Shown here piece after piece: positions 1 to 7,768 of a stretch of 64,000 nt of DNA. Location of the stretch: positions 186,001 through 250,000 of the forward strand of contig CAUQXC010000002.1 in NCBI GenBank assembly GCA_963522175.1. Direction: 5' to 3'. The notes below the pieces were generated by a model. It worked only from the letters and a program-made list of their open reading frames with translations, was not told where the DNA came from and searched no databases. This DNA comes from CAKAHY01 sp963522175. GTDB taxonomy: Bacteria > Bacillota > Clostridia > Lachnospirales > Lachnospiraceae. Made by a program: the position numbers and the translations under genes. How positions within the stretch are numbered: the first letter of the stretch is position 1; the number at the start of each line of letters is the position of its first letter.

Positions 1-110
1 ATACTGTCCTTTAATTCCTTTCTTAAAGTATATTAACAGTAGTATAGTATAAGCTGCAAAACTTAGCAAGATTTAATTCTTTACTTAAAGCCTGTCATAA
101 GACTTTTATA

Positions 111-704
111 TTATTTCATTTCACTGAGGAGCTTTTCAACTTCTCCTACAAAATATTCTTTTGTATTTCCCTCATCCAATATTTTAACAACCTTACCTTC
201 CGAATCAACTATACATGCAAACGGAAAGCTTTGCTGTGCCAATACGGCACCCTTTAATTCACCGTCAGGATATATATTAGTATACTTAACACCCTGTTCT
301 TTGATGATTTCCTCTATTACCTGCGCATTATCGTCCGGCTCGTTTAATATACCCATTACATTTACTCCCTTTTGCGAAAGCTCCTCATAAGCCTTTTGAA
401 GCTCAGGCAACTCAGCCACGCAAGGTTTGCACCAGCTTCCCCATATATTTACTATAGTAAGCTTGCTCTTCTTAAAAATCTCGTCACTTACTTCCTCACC
501 GTCAACCGATTTAGCCTTAAACTTAGGCACCTGCTTAAGCTCCGCAATACTCTTCATATCACCTGCGGATGCCATGCTTTCTCCGCTTGCGCTGCCCTTT
601 TCCTCAACAGCCTGAGTCTCCGTCTTTGCACTGCAGGCAACCGCCCCGAATGACATTCCTATTACAAGTGCCGACATACCTAAAATCATCAAATTCTTCT
701 TCAT
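111..704 (-). CDS. TlpA/ResA-like thioredoxin-fold lipoprotein
   Basis: Predicted extracytoplasmic thiol-disulfide oxidoreductase anchored as a lipoprotein. The first ~24 residues form a signal peptide ending in an AVAC lipobox-like site, followed by a Ser/Glu/Gly-rich linker. The thioredoxin fold carries the active site WCKPC (in GSWCKPC), and a cis-Pro region is visible near SFPFACIV. The 197-residue length is normal for TlpA/ResA lipoproteins. The start is supported by GGAG seven bases upstream. It is the last gene of an operon with a CPBP protease, a candidate selenoprotein and a membrane 4Fe-4S protein, so its likely role is to receive electrons across the membrane (inference). Both active-site residues are Cys here, not Sec. 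Confidence 0.88.
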   Translation of the reverse strand: MKKNLMILGMSALVIGMSFGAVACSAKTETQAVEEKGSASGESMASAGDMKSIAELKQVPKFKAKSVDGEEVSDEIFKKSKLTIVNIWGSWCKPCVAELPELQKAYEELSQKGVNVMGILNEPDDNAQVIEEIIKEQGVKYTNIYPDGELKGAVLAQQSFPFACIVDSEGKVVKILDEGNTKEYFVGEVEKLLSEMK

Positions 705-740
705 TACAATACTCCTTTATTTTACATTTAATATTTTATT

Positions 741-1583
741 TTATACCTCACAAGGTAATTCTTCTTTTGATACTTTATACTTTTTTACTGTGAGCTCATA
801 CATAATATACACCATCGGTATTATCATGACTACAGTAAATATTTTCCATGTTCCTATATGATTTTCCATAAATTTGAAGGAACTGAGGGTAGCAAACATA
901 TTTATCGTTATATGCATCACTATAGGCCACCAAAGATTTCTCGTCTTTAAGTATATTGTTCCGGCTATCAAGCCCATAATTGTTGTATACACACTCTGTA
1001 CGAGTTGCAAATGTGCCAGGCCGAAAAATACTGCCGAAAACACCACCGGAAACCAACCCTTTTTAACTCTTTCAAACATATCAAACACTATGCCTCTGAA
1101 TAAAAGCTCTTCCACTATAGGACCCAATATTCCCGCCGCCAAGATAAGAAAAACGGCACTGCCCCTTGAATATTCCTCAAACGAAGAATTCATTCCTTCA
1201 AGACTTCTTCTCATAAACTCTATCCCCGACAGGGCATTCTTAACGAAGAACAACCATACGAAAGATACTCCCGCAAAGCCTATTCCCGCCAAGAAACCGT
1301 AAGCAAGTCCTTTTTTAACAGACCATTTCACCTCAGGCTTTTCCTGATTCCTATGTAGCTTCATATATACAAACGTAAGAATTACTATAAGAAGAGCACT
1401 TTTGAAGGTGTCAAATACATTGTAATCCTCATTTGAAACCAGCCATTCGATAAACGGTGAGCCCGTAGCTTTAAAAATCAATACCGCGATACCGTATACC
1501 GCTACATTTGCCAGTATAATTCCCGCCGAAAACAATATGCCTAAAAACATATATAGAGACTTCTTTAAATATAAAGTTTTCAT
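741..1583 (-). CDS. CPBP-family intramembrane protease (Abi/CAAX-like)
   Basis: A 280-residue polytopic membrane protein with the three CPBP (CAAX protease and bacteriocin-processing) motifs: EELLFRG in a GPIVEELLFRG context, FGLAHLQ, and HITINMF near the C-terminus. The Glu-Glu and His residues are the expected metal or catalytic residues inside the membrane. The family includes type II CAAX prenyl endopeptidases and immunity or regulatory proteases; the substrate cannot be read from sequence. It sits between the candidate selenoprotein and the TlpA-like gene, 42 and 36 bases from its neighbours, so it is probably cotranscribed. Whether it acts on that redox system is unknown. The Shine-Dalgarno sequence is weak. 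Confidence 0.85.
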   Translation of the reverse strand: MKTLYLKKSLYMFLGILFSAGIILANVAVYGIAVLIFKATGSPFIEWLVSNEDYNVFDTFKSALLIVILTFVYMKLHRNQEKPEVKWSVKKGLAYGFLAGIGFAGVSFVWLFFVKNALSGIEFMRRSLEGMNSSFEEYSRGSAVFLILAAGILGPIVEELLFRGIVFDMFERVKKGWFPVVFSAVFFGLAHLQLVQSVYTTIMGLIAGTIYLKTRNLWWPIVMHITINMFATLSSFKFMENHIGTWKIFTVVMIIPMVYIMYELTVKKYKVSKEELPCEV

Positions 1584-1625
1584 CTTTCAACCACAACCTT
1601 TCTCATGTTTTTATTTATACGGTAT

Positions 1626-1802
1626 CTATCCGATACCTATACACTCAAGTCATATCTTTGTCGCTTTTTGAAGCACATCCAAATGCTCGTTTCTGAGCAT
1701 TCCGAGCCCTATGGAAGCAAGCCCCAAAAGCAAAACTATTATGGGAGTAATTCTGCTATTTGTTATTTTATTTGTTATTTTATCTATCAGTTTTACCTTC
1801 AT
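1626..1802 (-). CDS. Candidate selenoprotein: small CD1871A-like membrane protein ending in ULEC
   Basis: A 58-residue protein if TGA at 1650-1652 is read as selenocysteine, or 50 residues if it stops there. Residues ~14-30 form one membrane helix (TPIIVLLLGLASIGLGM). The following segment ends KATKI, then TGA, then LECIGIG and a TAG stop. From memory of the CD1871A family of small CXXC proteins next to membrane 4Fe-4S and TlpA genes, the tail is KAT-ICLECIGIG, so TGA replaces the first Cys of CxxC. Eighteen bases after the TGA lies a hairpin (GGTATC, loop GGATA, GATACC) whose loop begins GG, which fits published bacterial SECIS constraints. The ATG at 1802 has a GGAAGG ribosome site. It is 25 bases downstream of the 4Fe-4S gene. 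Alternative: a recent nonsense mutation of TGC or TGT. Confidence 0.7.
1628..1652 (-). promoter_or_regulatory. SECIS-like hairpin immediately after in-frame TGA
   Basis: On the minus strand the TGA at 1652-1650 is followed by 18 bases and then a five-base loop GGATA closed by the 6-bp stem GGTATC/GATACC (roughly 1637-1621). The stem can extend by three more pairs past one bulged G. A G in the first two loop positions and a 16-37 nt TGA-to-loop spacing are the usual bacterial SECIS features. No experiment or search supports it beyond this reading. Confidence 0.55.
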
Positions 1803-1827
1803 AATCCTTCCTTTCCTTACACAGCCT

Positions 1828-2781
1828 TTATGCTTTTGTAGCTTTTGTAGCTTTTGTAGCTTTCTCAGCTTCTTTTTCCTCTTTTTTTGCAAAGCCGGCA
1901 TAGTTTACGCTGATCGCTCCGTGCCCGCAAGCCGCTTTACAGGCTCCGCAACGTATACACTCAAGAGAATTTATGTCTTTTCTCACCTTAATATCCATCT
2001 TGCAGGCTTTTTCGCATAAACCGCAGCCCACACATTTACTCGTATTAAGCTCCAATTTATAAAAGCCTATTTTATTAAAGAACGAATACAGGGCTCCAAG
2101 CGGACATATATATTTACAAAACGGTCTGTAAGTAAATATAGAAAGTAAAACAACAAACACCGTTATTCCGAACTTCCAGAAAAATAACAATCCTATTGTG
2201 TTTCGCAAACTCGGATTTTTAATCATCAAAGGTATTGCTCCGCCGAATATTCCCGCCGGACATACATACTTACAAAAATATGGTGACGACAACCCGAATT
2301 TATCGTTTACAAGCATAGGAAGTATAATTACCATTAAAAGCAGTATTATATATTTTAAATATCTCAGAGGCTTGTCTATCTTCTCCGGAATTTTAAACTT
2401 TTTCCCCGGAATCTTATAAAGCAAATCCTGAACAAAGCCGAAGGGACACATAAGTCCGCATACCAATCTTCCGAACATTGCTCCGAAAAATATTATTATT
2501 CCTATAACATAATATGACATACTGAACTTTCTGCTTCCTATAACCGCTTGCAAAGAACCTATAGGGCAAGCTCCCATGGCTCCCGGACAGGAGTAACAGT
2601 TAAGTCCCGGTACACAGGCCACCTTGGTGTTTCCGGTGTAAATTTTTCCTTTGAAAAATCCCGGTATGTTGGCATTTGTCAAAAGTGAAAATATTGCCTG
2701 CATTATATTCCTATTTCGTTCCTGTATTATTCCTCTTACATTTTTTAGTGTCTTCATATCCGTCATACGTGACTTTTGCAA
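1828..2781 (-). CDS. Polytopic membrane 4Fe-4S ferredoxin-type protein
   Basis: Membrane electron carrier of the NapH/YccM-like 4Fe-4S group. The N-terminal region has NCYSCPGAMGACPIGSLQ, typical of this group. Five or so membrane helices follow, with Cys motifs GLMCPFGFVQD, CKYVCPAGIF and CKYICPLGALY. Two C-terminal ferredoxin motifs are present (CVGCGLCEKAC-KMD and CIRCGACKAACGH). The tail is a lysine-rich KATKATKATKA encoded by a 9-bp tandem repeat. It probably feeds electrons from cytoplasmic ferredoxin towards the small CxxC/UxxC protein and the TlpA-like lipoprotein (inference from order). The start is unsettled: TTG at 2781 gives the longest frame, while ATGs at 2766 and 2757 are possible. 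None has an ideally spaced ribosome site. Confidence 0.85.
   Translation of the reverse strand: MQKSRMTDMKTLKNVRGIIQERNRNIMQAIFSLLTNANIPGFFKGKIYTGNTKVACVPGLNCYSCPGAMGACPIGSLQAVIGSRKFSMSYYVIGIIIFFGAMFGRLVCGLMCPFGFVQDLLYKIPGKKFKIPEKIDKPLRYLKYIILLLMVIILPMLVNDKFGLSSPYFCKYVCPAGIFGGAIPLMIKNPSLRNTIGLLFFWKFGITVFVVLLSIFTYRPFCKYICPLGALYSFFNKIGFYKLELNTSKCVGCGLCEKACKMDIKVRKDINSLECIRCGACKAACGHGAISVNYAGFAKKEEKEAEKATKATKATKA
1832..1858. repeat. 9-bp tandem repeat, 3 copies (GCTTTTGTA)
   Basis: Three exact copies of GCTTTTGTA, encoding the (K)AT-K repeats at the extreme C-terminus of the 4Fe-4S membrane protein. Copy number changes would keep the frame. Confidence 0.9.
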
Positions 2782-2894
2782 ATCTCCGTAGTAACTCCCC
2801 TTTCCTCTTTGGCATTATTTTTTAGTAAGTTATTTTCACTCACGCGTTCATGTTGGTCTAATCTTAACATTTATGAAGTAAAAATTGTGTAAAG

Positions 2895-2936
2895 AAAAAA
2901 CAGTATTCTATTTTTTTATTACAAAAAGAATACTGT
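2895..2936 (-). terminator. Rho-independent terminator
   Basis: ACAGTATTC (2900-2908) pairs with GAATACTGT (2928-2936). The A/T loop can add further pairs, and a T6 run follows on the minus strand. It lies ~240 bases beyond the stop of the gene ending at 3175, so it ends either a long 3' UTR or a separate small RNA. Confidence 0.7.
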
Positions 2937-3040
2937 CGAAATTATTTTCATATATTATAAATGAGCACTTATAACCTTACTTCCGTGCCCGCGAACCTTT
3001 GTCCAAGTTTTCTACAAATGCGCGTGTTCTTTCAAAAAAA
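2900..3040 (-). ncRNA. Candidate small structured RNA
   Basis: The 393-base gap between the 4Fe-4S gene and the coiled-coil gene has no ORF but holds a compact unit on the minus strand. It has a TATAAT at 3045-3050 (weak -35), a GC-richer stretch with two possible stems (CGCG..TTTGT with ACAAA..CGCG, and GGGCAC with GTGCTC), and then the terminator at 2895-2936. I could not match it to a riboswitch, 6S or SRP RNA consensus. It may instead be the structured 3' UTR of the RtcB operon. Confidence 0.3.
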
Positions 3041-3174
3041 TATTATTATACTCTTCTTTCTTTAACTTTAAACAATAATTTATAAGCTATAACAAATAAC
3101 ACACAACTTTCACCTTAAACTTTAACCTATGTCCATTTACGAGGGTCTGAAGGCGCTTTGTAAGGAAAAAAGAA

Positions 3175-3693
3175 TTATATATCCACCTCAAATTCAAAGG
3201 TCTGATTGTACTTATCAAGAGCTATCTGAAGCTGCATAATCTCATGAGACACTTTTTCAAAATCCTTTTTTACAAGTTCCAAATCAAAATTAATGTATCT
3301 GTATTCCGGAACACTGCTTGTACGGGATACATAAGAGCGGCTCTCCTGTCTTTGCTGTACCTGCATCTTTCTCATATAATCAAGGGTATCCTTTCTTCTG
3401 TTAAGTTGAGCCATCCTTATAAGTATTACATCCGCACTTAAAGCTTCTCCTCCTACATCTATGTTGCTGTTCACATTGGCAAGATTTATAGCATGCTTGA
3501 TTTTTTGTATTTTTTTATTGATAGTCGAAATTTCTTTATCCACCTCGGCATAATCATACTCCGGAATAACCGCTTCCTCTCCCAATGCCGAAACATAGGT
3601 GCAGGAAGTCGATTCCTTATCAACATAAAAATTCTTATCATCTTCCAACTGTCTTAAAAGCTTATTTGCATAAGCCGATGTCATTTTAACCAT
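3175..3693 (-). CDS. Hypothetical coiled-coil protein downstream of RtcB
   Basis: A 172-residue soluble protein with no signal peptide or membrane helix. Residues ~50-80 (DKEISTINKKIQKIKHAIN) and ~135-165 (KKDFEKVSHEIMQLQIALD) look helical and coiled-coil forming. The middle has an MAQLNRRKDTLDYMRK helix. This Ile-Asn-Lys helical layout recalls DIP1984-like proteins, but I do not recognise it with certainty and assign no function. It starts 14 bases after the RtcB stop with an AGAGGTG ribosome site, so it is almost surely cotranslated from the rtcB mRNA and is a candidate RtcB partner. Confidence 0.7.
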   Translation of the reverse strand: MVKMTSAYANKLLRQLEDDKNFYVDKESTSCTYVSALGEEAVIPEYDYAEVDKEISTINKKIQKIKHAINLANVNSNIDVGGEALSADVILIRMAQLNRRKDTLDYMRKMQVQQRQESRSYVSRTSSVPEYRYINFDLELVKKDFEKVSHEIMQLQIALDKYNQTFEFEVDI

Positions 3694-3707
3694 CTTACAC
3701 CTCTTTC

Positions 3708-4919
3708 CTATGAAGCCTTAAAATTATATATAGGCTTTATAACTTCAATTATATCAACAGACTCTCCTATCACATCAATTATATCATATATAGATTTATA
3801 TGCCATAGGTGCTTCGTCTATAGTGCTTTCGTTTACGGAGCTTGTATAAATACCCTTCATAGCTTCCTTATACTCATCTATACCGAGATTTTCCTTTGCC
3901 TTCGTTCTTGACATAAGTCTTCCGGCACCGTGCGGAGCGGAATAATTCCATTCCGGATTTCCTTTCCCCAGCGCCAAAACACTTCCGTCACGCATATTTA
4001 TAGGAATCAATACTTTTTCCCCCTTATGCGCCGCAATAGATCCTTTTCGCAAAATCATCTCATCCGTATCTATATAGTTATGAACAGTATGAAAAGCTTC
4101 CAAAGCTTTTATGCCGGCTTTTTCCAAGATTATTTCCGCCATCTTCTCTCTGTTCTTTCTTGCAAAGTCCTGACAGATTTTAAGATCATGAAGATACTCT
4201 TCAAGATATCTTCCGCTTAGATAGCAAAGGTCCTCAGGCATTGACAGATTTTGTTTTTCCTGTACCCATTTTAATTCATCAAGAGCATTTTGTATCTCGT
4301 TTCTTCTTCCCGCCTCTTTGTAGCTTTTTATAATCTGCTCTCTTGCTTCAAGATAATCTCCTATTCCTTTATCAAGATTCACGGCGAGTTTTTGGTATAT
4401 TTCAGCAACCTGTTTTCCCAGACTGCGGCTTCCCGAGTGAATTACCAGATATTTTGTTTTATCTGCGGCTTCATCTATTTCTATAAAATGATTTCCTCCG
4501 CCCAAGGTTCCGAGAGATTTTTGTATTCTCTTTGTATCCTTAAGGCTTCTGTAGCAAAGCAGCTTTGTCAAATCATATTTTTCCTGCCTTCCTTCCCAAA
4601 CATCCGTCCCTGAAGGAATAGTGTAAACTATATCATCAAATTTTTCCAAATCTATATCAATTTTCCCCAGATTGACGGTGTACATACCGCAGCCTATGTC
4701 AACTCCTACTATATTCGGAACAACTCTGTCTTTAATCGTCATAGTGGTTCCTATAGTACAGCCTTTTCCGACATGCACATCGGGCATAACTCGAATTTGC
4801 GAGCCTTCACTCATTGGATAATCGCACATTCTTTTAATTTGCTCCAATGCCTCTTCTTCCACTACATTGGCATAGCACAGGGCGGTAGACACTCTTCCTT
4901 TAATCTCAATAGTTTTCAT
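3708..4919 (-). CDS. rtcB: RtcB-family RNA-splicing ligase
   Basis: A 403-residue RtcB-type ligase, which joins RNA 2',3'-cyclic phosphate or 3'-phosphate ends to 5'-OH using GTP and Mn2+. The family landmarks are readable: MPDVHVGKGCTIG near residue 45, VGVDIGCGMYTVNLG with the metal-binding Asp and Cys, GGGNHFIEID, HSGSRSLGKQ, and near the C-terminus the guanylate-accepting His in APHGAGRLMSR. The AGGAGG site and ATG at 4919 are clear. It is shorter than ~480-residue archaeal RtcB but normal for the bacterial short form. The upstream genes encode two WYL-domain proteins rather than the sigma-54 activator RtcR used in E. coli. Confidence 0.93.
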   Translation of the reverse strand: MKTIEIKGRVSTALCYANVVEEEALEQIKRMCDYPMSEGSQIRVMPDVHVGKGCTIGTTMTIKDRVVPNIVGVDIGCGMYTVNLGKIDIDLEKFDDIVYTIPSGTDVWEGRQEKYDLTKLLCYRSLKDTKRIQKSLGTLGGGNHFIEIDEAADKTKYLVIHSGSRSLGKQVAEIYQKLAVNLDKGIGDYLEAREQIIKSYKEAGRRNEIQNALDELKWVQEKQNLSMPEDLCYLSGRYLEEYLHDLKICQDFARKNREKMAEIILEKAGIKALEAFHTVHNYIDTDEMILRKGSIAAHKGEKVLIPINMRDGSVLALGKGNPEWNYSAPHGAGRLMSRTKAKENLGIDEYKEAMKGIYTSSVNESTIDEAPMAYKSIYDIIDVIGESVDIIEVIKPIYNFKAS

Positions 4920-4992
4920 TTTTTCCTCCTTTCTGTTTGTAAGGCTATTCTAAAACCTATGCTCAAAAAGTTCACGGAAAAAAAGTTACGAA

Positions 4993-5904
4993 CTACCACT
5001 CAAATATTTTTATTTGTCTTTCCAGACGTTTATATATCTCTTTTTTAACTTTCAAGGGAGAAACAACATTTATATAAGAACCGAAGCTCATAAGCTGTAT
5101 CACCAAATCAGTCTCTTCATCCCTGTCATACCGAAGGATAACCCTGTAGGATGCCGCTCCCGTTTTTTCAACTTCTTTTTTATAATGAGAAAATTTCATC
5201 ATTGCTCTCTCAAGTGACTTTCTCTCATTTTTAACATCAAAAACAAGAGTCTTTAAAGCTGCTTCGCCTGCCCTTATATTATCATCAAAATGCTCTTTGC
5301 TCAGACCGCATTTAACAATTCTGGCAAAATTTATAGTCTGAAGCTTTCCGTTTATCACACACAAAAGCCTGAACTTATCTTCCTTGTCCGAATATTCTAT
5401 TTTGAGCGGAATATATAAGCCCTTCTTCTCTATTCCCTTACCGCTTACAAACCTTATACGCAACTTTCTTTTTTCCTTCAAGGCTCTTAGGGCGGTTTTG
5501 AAAATATCTATATATTTCTCCGATTCATAATCATCCCTATCCGTATATCTGTCAAAAAAGACAATGTCATCCAAGGAAAATAAAGTCTCTTCCTCTTTGA
5601 ATTCCGCTTTCTCGTCACTTAACAGAGCCGCTTTGGGATCCGAAAGTATGGTTTTTAACCAGGCTCTTTCAATCCCCGTGAGGCAAAGATCCGCTTCATT
5701 TGAAATAGGTGTCTTAAGCTCCTTTGTAAGCACCTGCCATTCTTCCTTTTCTATCGCAGGCACAATGCTTAAGCTGCTTTCTTCAAAAGCAACTTCTCTT
5801 ATGATTTTATACATAAGCTCTTTGTCAAGCTCTCCTTTTACGGCGTATTTAAGCATTTCCTTGATAGCCTTATAATAAACACTGTAAACCTCATTAAAAA
5901 CCAT
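4993..5904 (-). CDS. WYL-domain protein (second of tandem pair)
   Basis: A 303-residue protein whose C-terminal ~170 residues fit a WYL-type sensor domain: an SH3-like beta segment around KRKLRIRFVSGKG, GLYIPLKIEYSDKEDKFRLLCV, and a WCX-like C-terminus (YRVILRYDRDEETDLVIQ). The N-terminal half is helical and acidic, and I cannot see a confident HTH, so it may bind through its partner. WYL domains in bacterial regulators sense nucleic acid or nucleotide-like ligands. Its start overlaps the stop of the upstream WYL gene by 11 bases, indicating translational coupling. Probable role: controls or accompanies RtcB (inference). Confidence 0.8.
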   Translation of the reverse strand: MVFNEVYSVYYKAIKEMLKYAVKGELDKELMYKIIREVAFEESSLSIVPAIEKEEWQVLTKELKTPISNEADLCLTGIERAWLKTILSDPKAALLSDEKAEFKEEETLFSLDDIVFFDRYTDRDDYESEKYIDIFKTALRALKEKRKLRIRFVSGKGIEKKGLYIPLKIEYSDKEDKFRLLCVINGKLQTINFARIVKCGLSKEHFDDNIRAGEAALKTLVFDVKNERKSLERAMMKFSHYKKEVEKTGAASYRVILRYDRDEETDLVIQLMSFGSYINVVSPLKVKKEIYKRLERQIKIFEW

Positions 5905-7117
5905 TTTCTCCCCCGTACTGCTTCGACATCTTTACGATATCGAACTTTATTTGCTCTATTACCTTTTCATTACTGCACCTTAGCCTTTTTATTCTTCCGA
6001 AAAAAGTCCGTATCCACGGAACCGCCTCATAACTGTCATATAAATCCGTACTGAATCTGTAGGTCTCTTCATTCAGCTTTATAAGCTGTCCGTGGCGTTT
6101 TTCTCTTTCAAGTCTGCTTATTATATAGTCTTCACCCTTTCCCACATATACATCCATTTCCAAATGTTCAAGTTCGCCTCCCTTATAACTTACCCCCCAA
6201 ATATGTTTTGAAATATTTTCAAATTTTTCTTTTGCGAGTAAAAAATCTTTTGCAGTCGAACCCGGACTTACACTTTTTATATAGTCTATTCGTATAGCAT
6301 AAAACTTTTTATCTTGCGTGTTTTGCCCCATAAGGTAATTTCTTCCCCCCTGCTTACTCACATACAATTTAAGAGGTATATATTCCTTTTGCTCACCGGG
6401 CATAAAACCTTGAATTTTCAGTTTTTTTCTGTTTTTTATAGCTTTAAGAATACCGAAAATCACTTCCGTGTCGTAAGCATTCATTATATAACGATTTTTA
6501 AAACTTAAATATTCATCCGTATTTTCAAACTTATCCTCTATATAGCTGCCTATTACTCCCAGAATATTTTCCTCGGTAAAAAATCTTATTACATCCTTAT
6601 ACTTTTCAGGCTCGATATCATCCTTTACAATGCTGTATTCAAGCTTTTTCGCATTTTTTTCCGATTTTATGATACCCATGGCCTCATATTCCTTGAGCTT
6701 TTTTCTTAGTGTCGACTCGTCAAAAAGTAAGGGCTCTTTAAAATGTGACAGGTAGTCGGAATCTATTTTGTCCAGCATATCCGTGAGAGTATAACTTTGT
6801 CCACTCTTTAAAATATCCATAACTATGAAATACAAACTTATATCCTTTGACGTAAAGGACTTTACCTTAAATGCTTTGTAGAGGGGATTTCGGCTTACAC
6901 TTTTGCCGTCAAGAGATATAAATACTTTTTTCCCGGCTTCCGTTTGTTTAAAGGACAGTAAATCACCTAAATAGCTTTGTATTCTCCGCTTTTCGTTATC
7001 ATAGCTCCTGAGACTTTTTTTCGCATAATCTTCCCTTGTTCTGAAGCCGTATACAAAAAAATCCCTCATATACATCCTTATGGTATCAAAATTCTTAATC
7101 AGTTCCTTATAAGGCAT
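5894..7117 (-). CDS. WYL-domain protein (first of tandem pair)
   Basis: A 407-residue putative transcriptional regulator. The N-terminus (FVYGFRTREDYAKKSLRSYDNEKRRIQSYL) could form a wHTH-like DNA-binding element. The middle has another winged-helix-like stretch (SYTLTDMLDKIDSDYL with DESTLRKKLKEYEAMGII). The C-terminal half is WYL-like (KNRKKLKIQGFMPGEQ, EYIPLKLYVSKQGGRNYLMGQN, FYAIRIDYIKSV). An AGGAGG-like site precedes ATG 7117. It overlaps nnrE by 11 bases upstream and the second WYL gene by 11 bases downstream, so the three form a coupled unit leading to rtcB. The two WYL proteins differ enough to suggest a heteromeric pair rather than a recent duplication. Confidence 0.82.
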   Translation of the reverse strand: MPYKELIKNFDTIRMYMRDFFVYGFRTREDYAKKSLRSYDNEKRRIQSYLGDLLSFKQTEAGKKVFISLDGKSVSRNPLYKAFKVKSFTSKDISLYFIVMDILKSGQSYTLTDMLDKIDSDYLSHFKEPLLFDESTLRKKLKEYEAMGIIKSEKNAKKLEYSIVKDDIEPEKYKDVIRFFTEENILGVIGSYIEDKFENTDEYLSFKNRYIMNAYDTEVIFGILKAIKNRKKLKIQGFMPGEQKEYIPLKLYVSKQGGRNYLMGQNTQDKKFYAIRIDYIKSVSPGSTAKDFLLAKEKFENISKHIWGVSYKGGELEHLEMDVYVGKGEDYIISRLEREKRHGQLIKLNEETYRFSTDLYDSYEAVPWIRTFFGRIKRLRCSNEKVIEQIKFDIVKMSKQYGGENGF

Positions 7118-7742
7118 TCTTGCCCTCCTGTGGTAAAATGATTCCTATATCCACATTTACAAGCTTTTTTATATTTTTTTTCGCATTCTCACTCAAAAGT
7201 CCGTGCTTTAAGTATCCTATCGAAATCGTCAGATCGGATTTAATGCAAATATCCGCCTCTCCGCTGTCTCCGTTCATTCCGCTGTTTATATCAACACTGA
7301 CTTTATACGCCTTCGAGGAATTTACTTTTTCCATAAGTATCCTTATATCATCTTTTACCTTCCCCTTAAAGCCTGTTCCGTATATGCAATCCACAATACA
7401 GTCAAAATCCGTATATTCAGCGTCGGCATCTACAAATTCATACTCGACACCTTTTTCCCTGCATTTGTCAAAATAATATCTCCCGTCCTCGGAAAATCTG
7501 TCCTCTATAAGAAAGAGTTTACAGTATATATTATTCTCTTTTAAAAGACCCGCAAGCACGTAACCGTCTCCGGCATTATTGCCGCTGCCGCATACTATCG
7601 CCACCTTTTTTACGGCTTTACCTATATTATCAAACACAGCCTTACCCGCCCTGTACATAAGTTCCTTGCTGTCTATGAAATTTTCTATTGTATACCTGTC
7701 GGCTTCCCTCATCTCCTTAACCGATAATACTTTTTCCTGCAT
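7107..7742 (-). CDS. nnrE: NAD(P)H-hydrate epimerase (YjeF N-domain)
   Basis: A 211-residue enzyme that interconverts R and S forms of damaged NADHX/NADPHX. It matches the YjeF_N fold: an N-terminal helix KEMREADRYTIEN, the nucleotide motif VAIVCGSGNNAGDGYVLAGLL, a DCIVDCIYGTGFKG segment with the catalytic Asp region, and VSVDINSGMNGDSGEAD. It lacks the ADP-dependent dehydratase (NnrD) domain fused in some bacteria. AGGGGA precedes ATG 7742. It is cotranscribed with the WYL pair and rtcB, placing metabolite repair beside RNA repair. Confidence 0.88.
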   Translation of the reverse strand: MQEKVLSVKEMREADRYTIENFIDSKELMYRAGKAVFDNIGKAVKKVAIVCGSGNNAGDGYVLAGLLKENNIYCKLFLIEDRFSEDGRYYFDKCREKGVEYEFVDADAEYTDFDCIVDCIYGTGFKGKVKDDIRILMEKVNSSKAYKVSVDINSGMNGDSGEADICIKSDLTISIGYLKHGLLSENAKKNIKKLVNVDIGIILPQEGKNAL

Positions 7743-7768
7743 TTTCCCCTCCTTTTAAGCCTTATGAC

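Noticed and set aside
1..110. A gene or strong terminator in the first 110 bases
   Set aside because: A/T-rich with only a short imperfect dyad (AAAGTCT with AGGCTTT) and no T-run. No ORF was supported.
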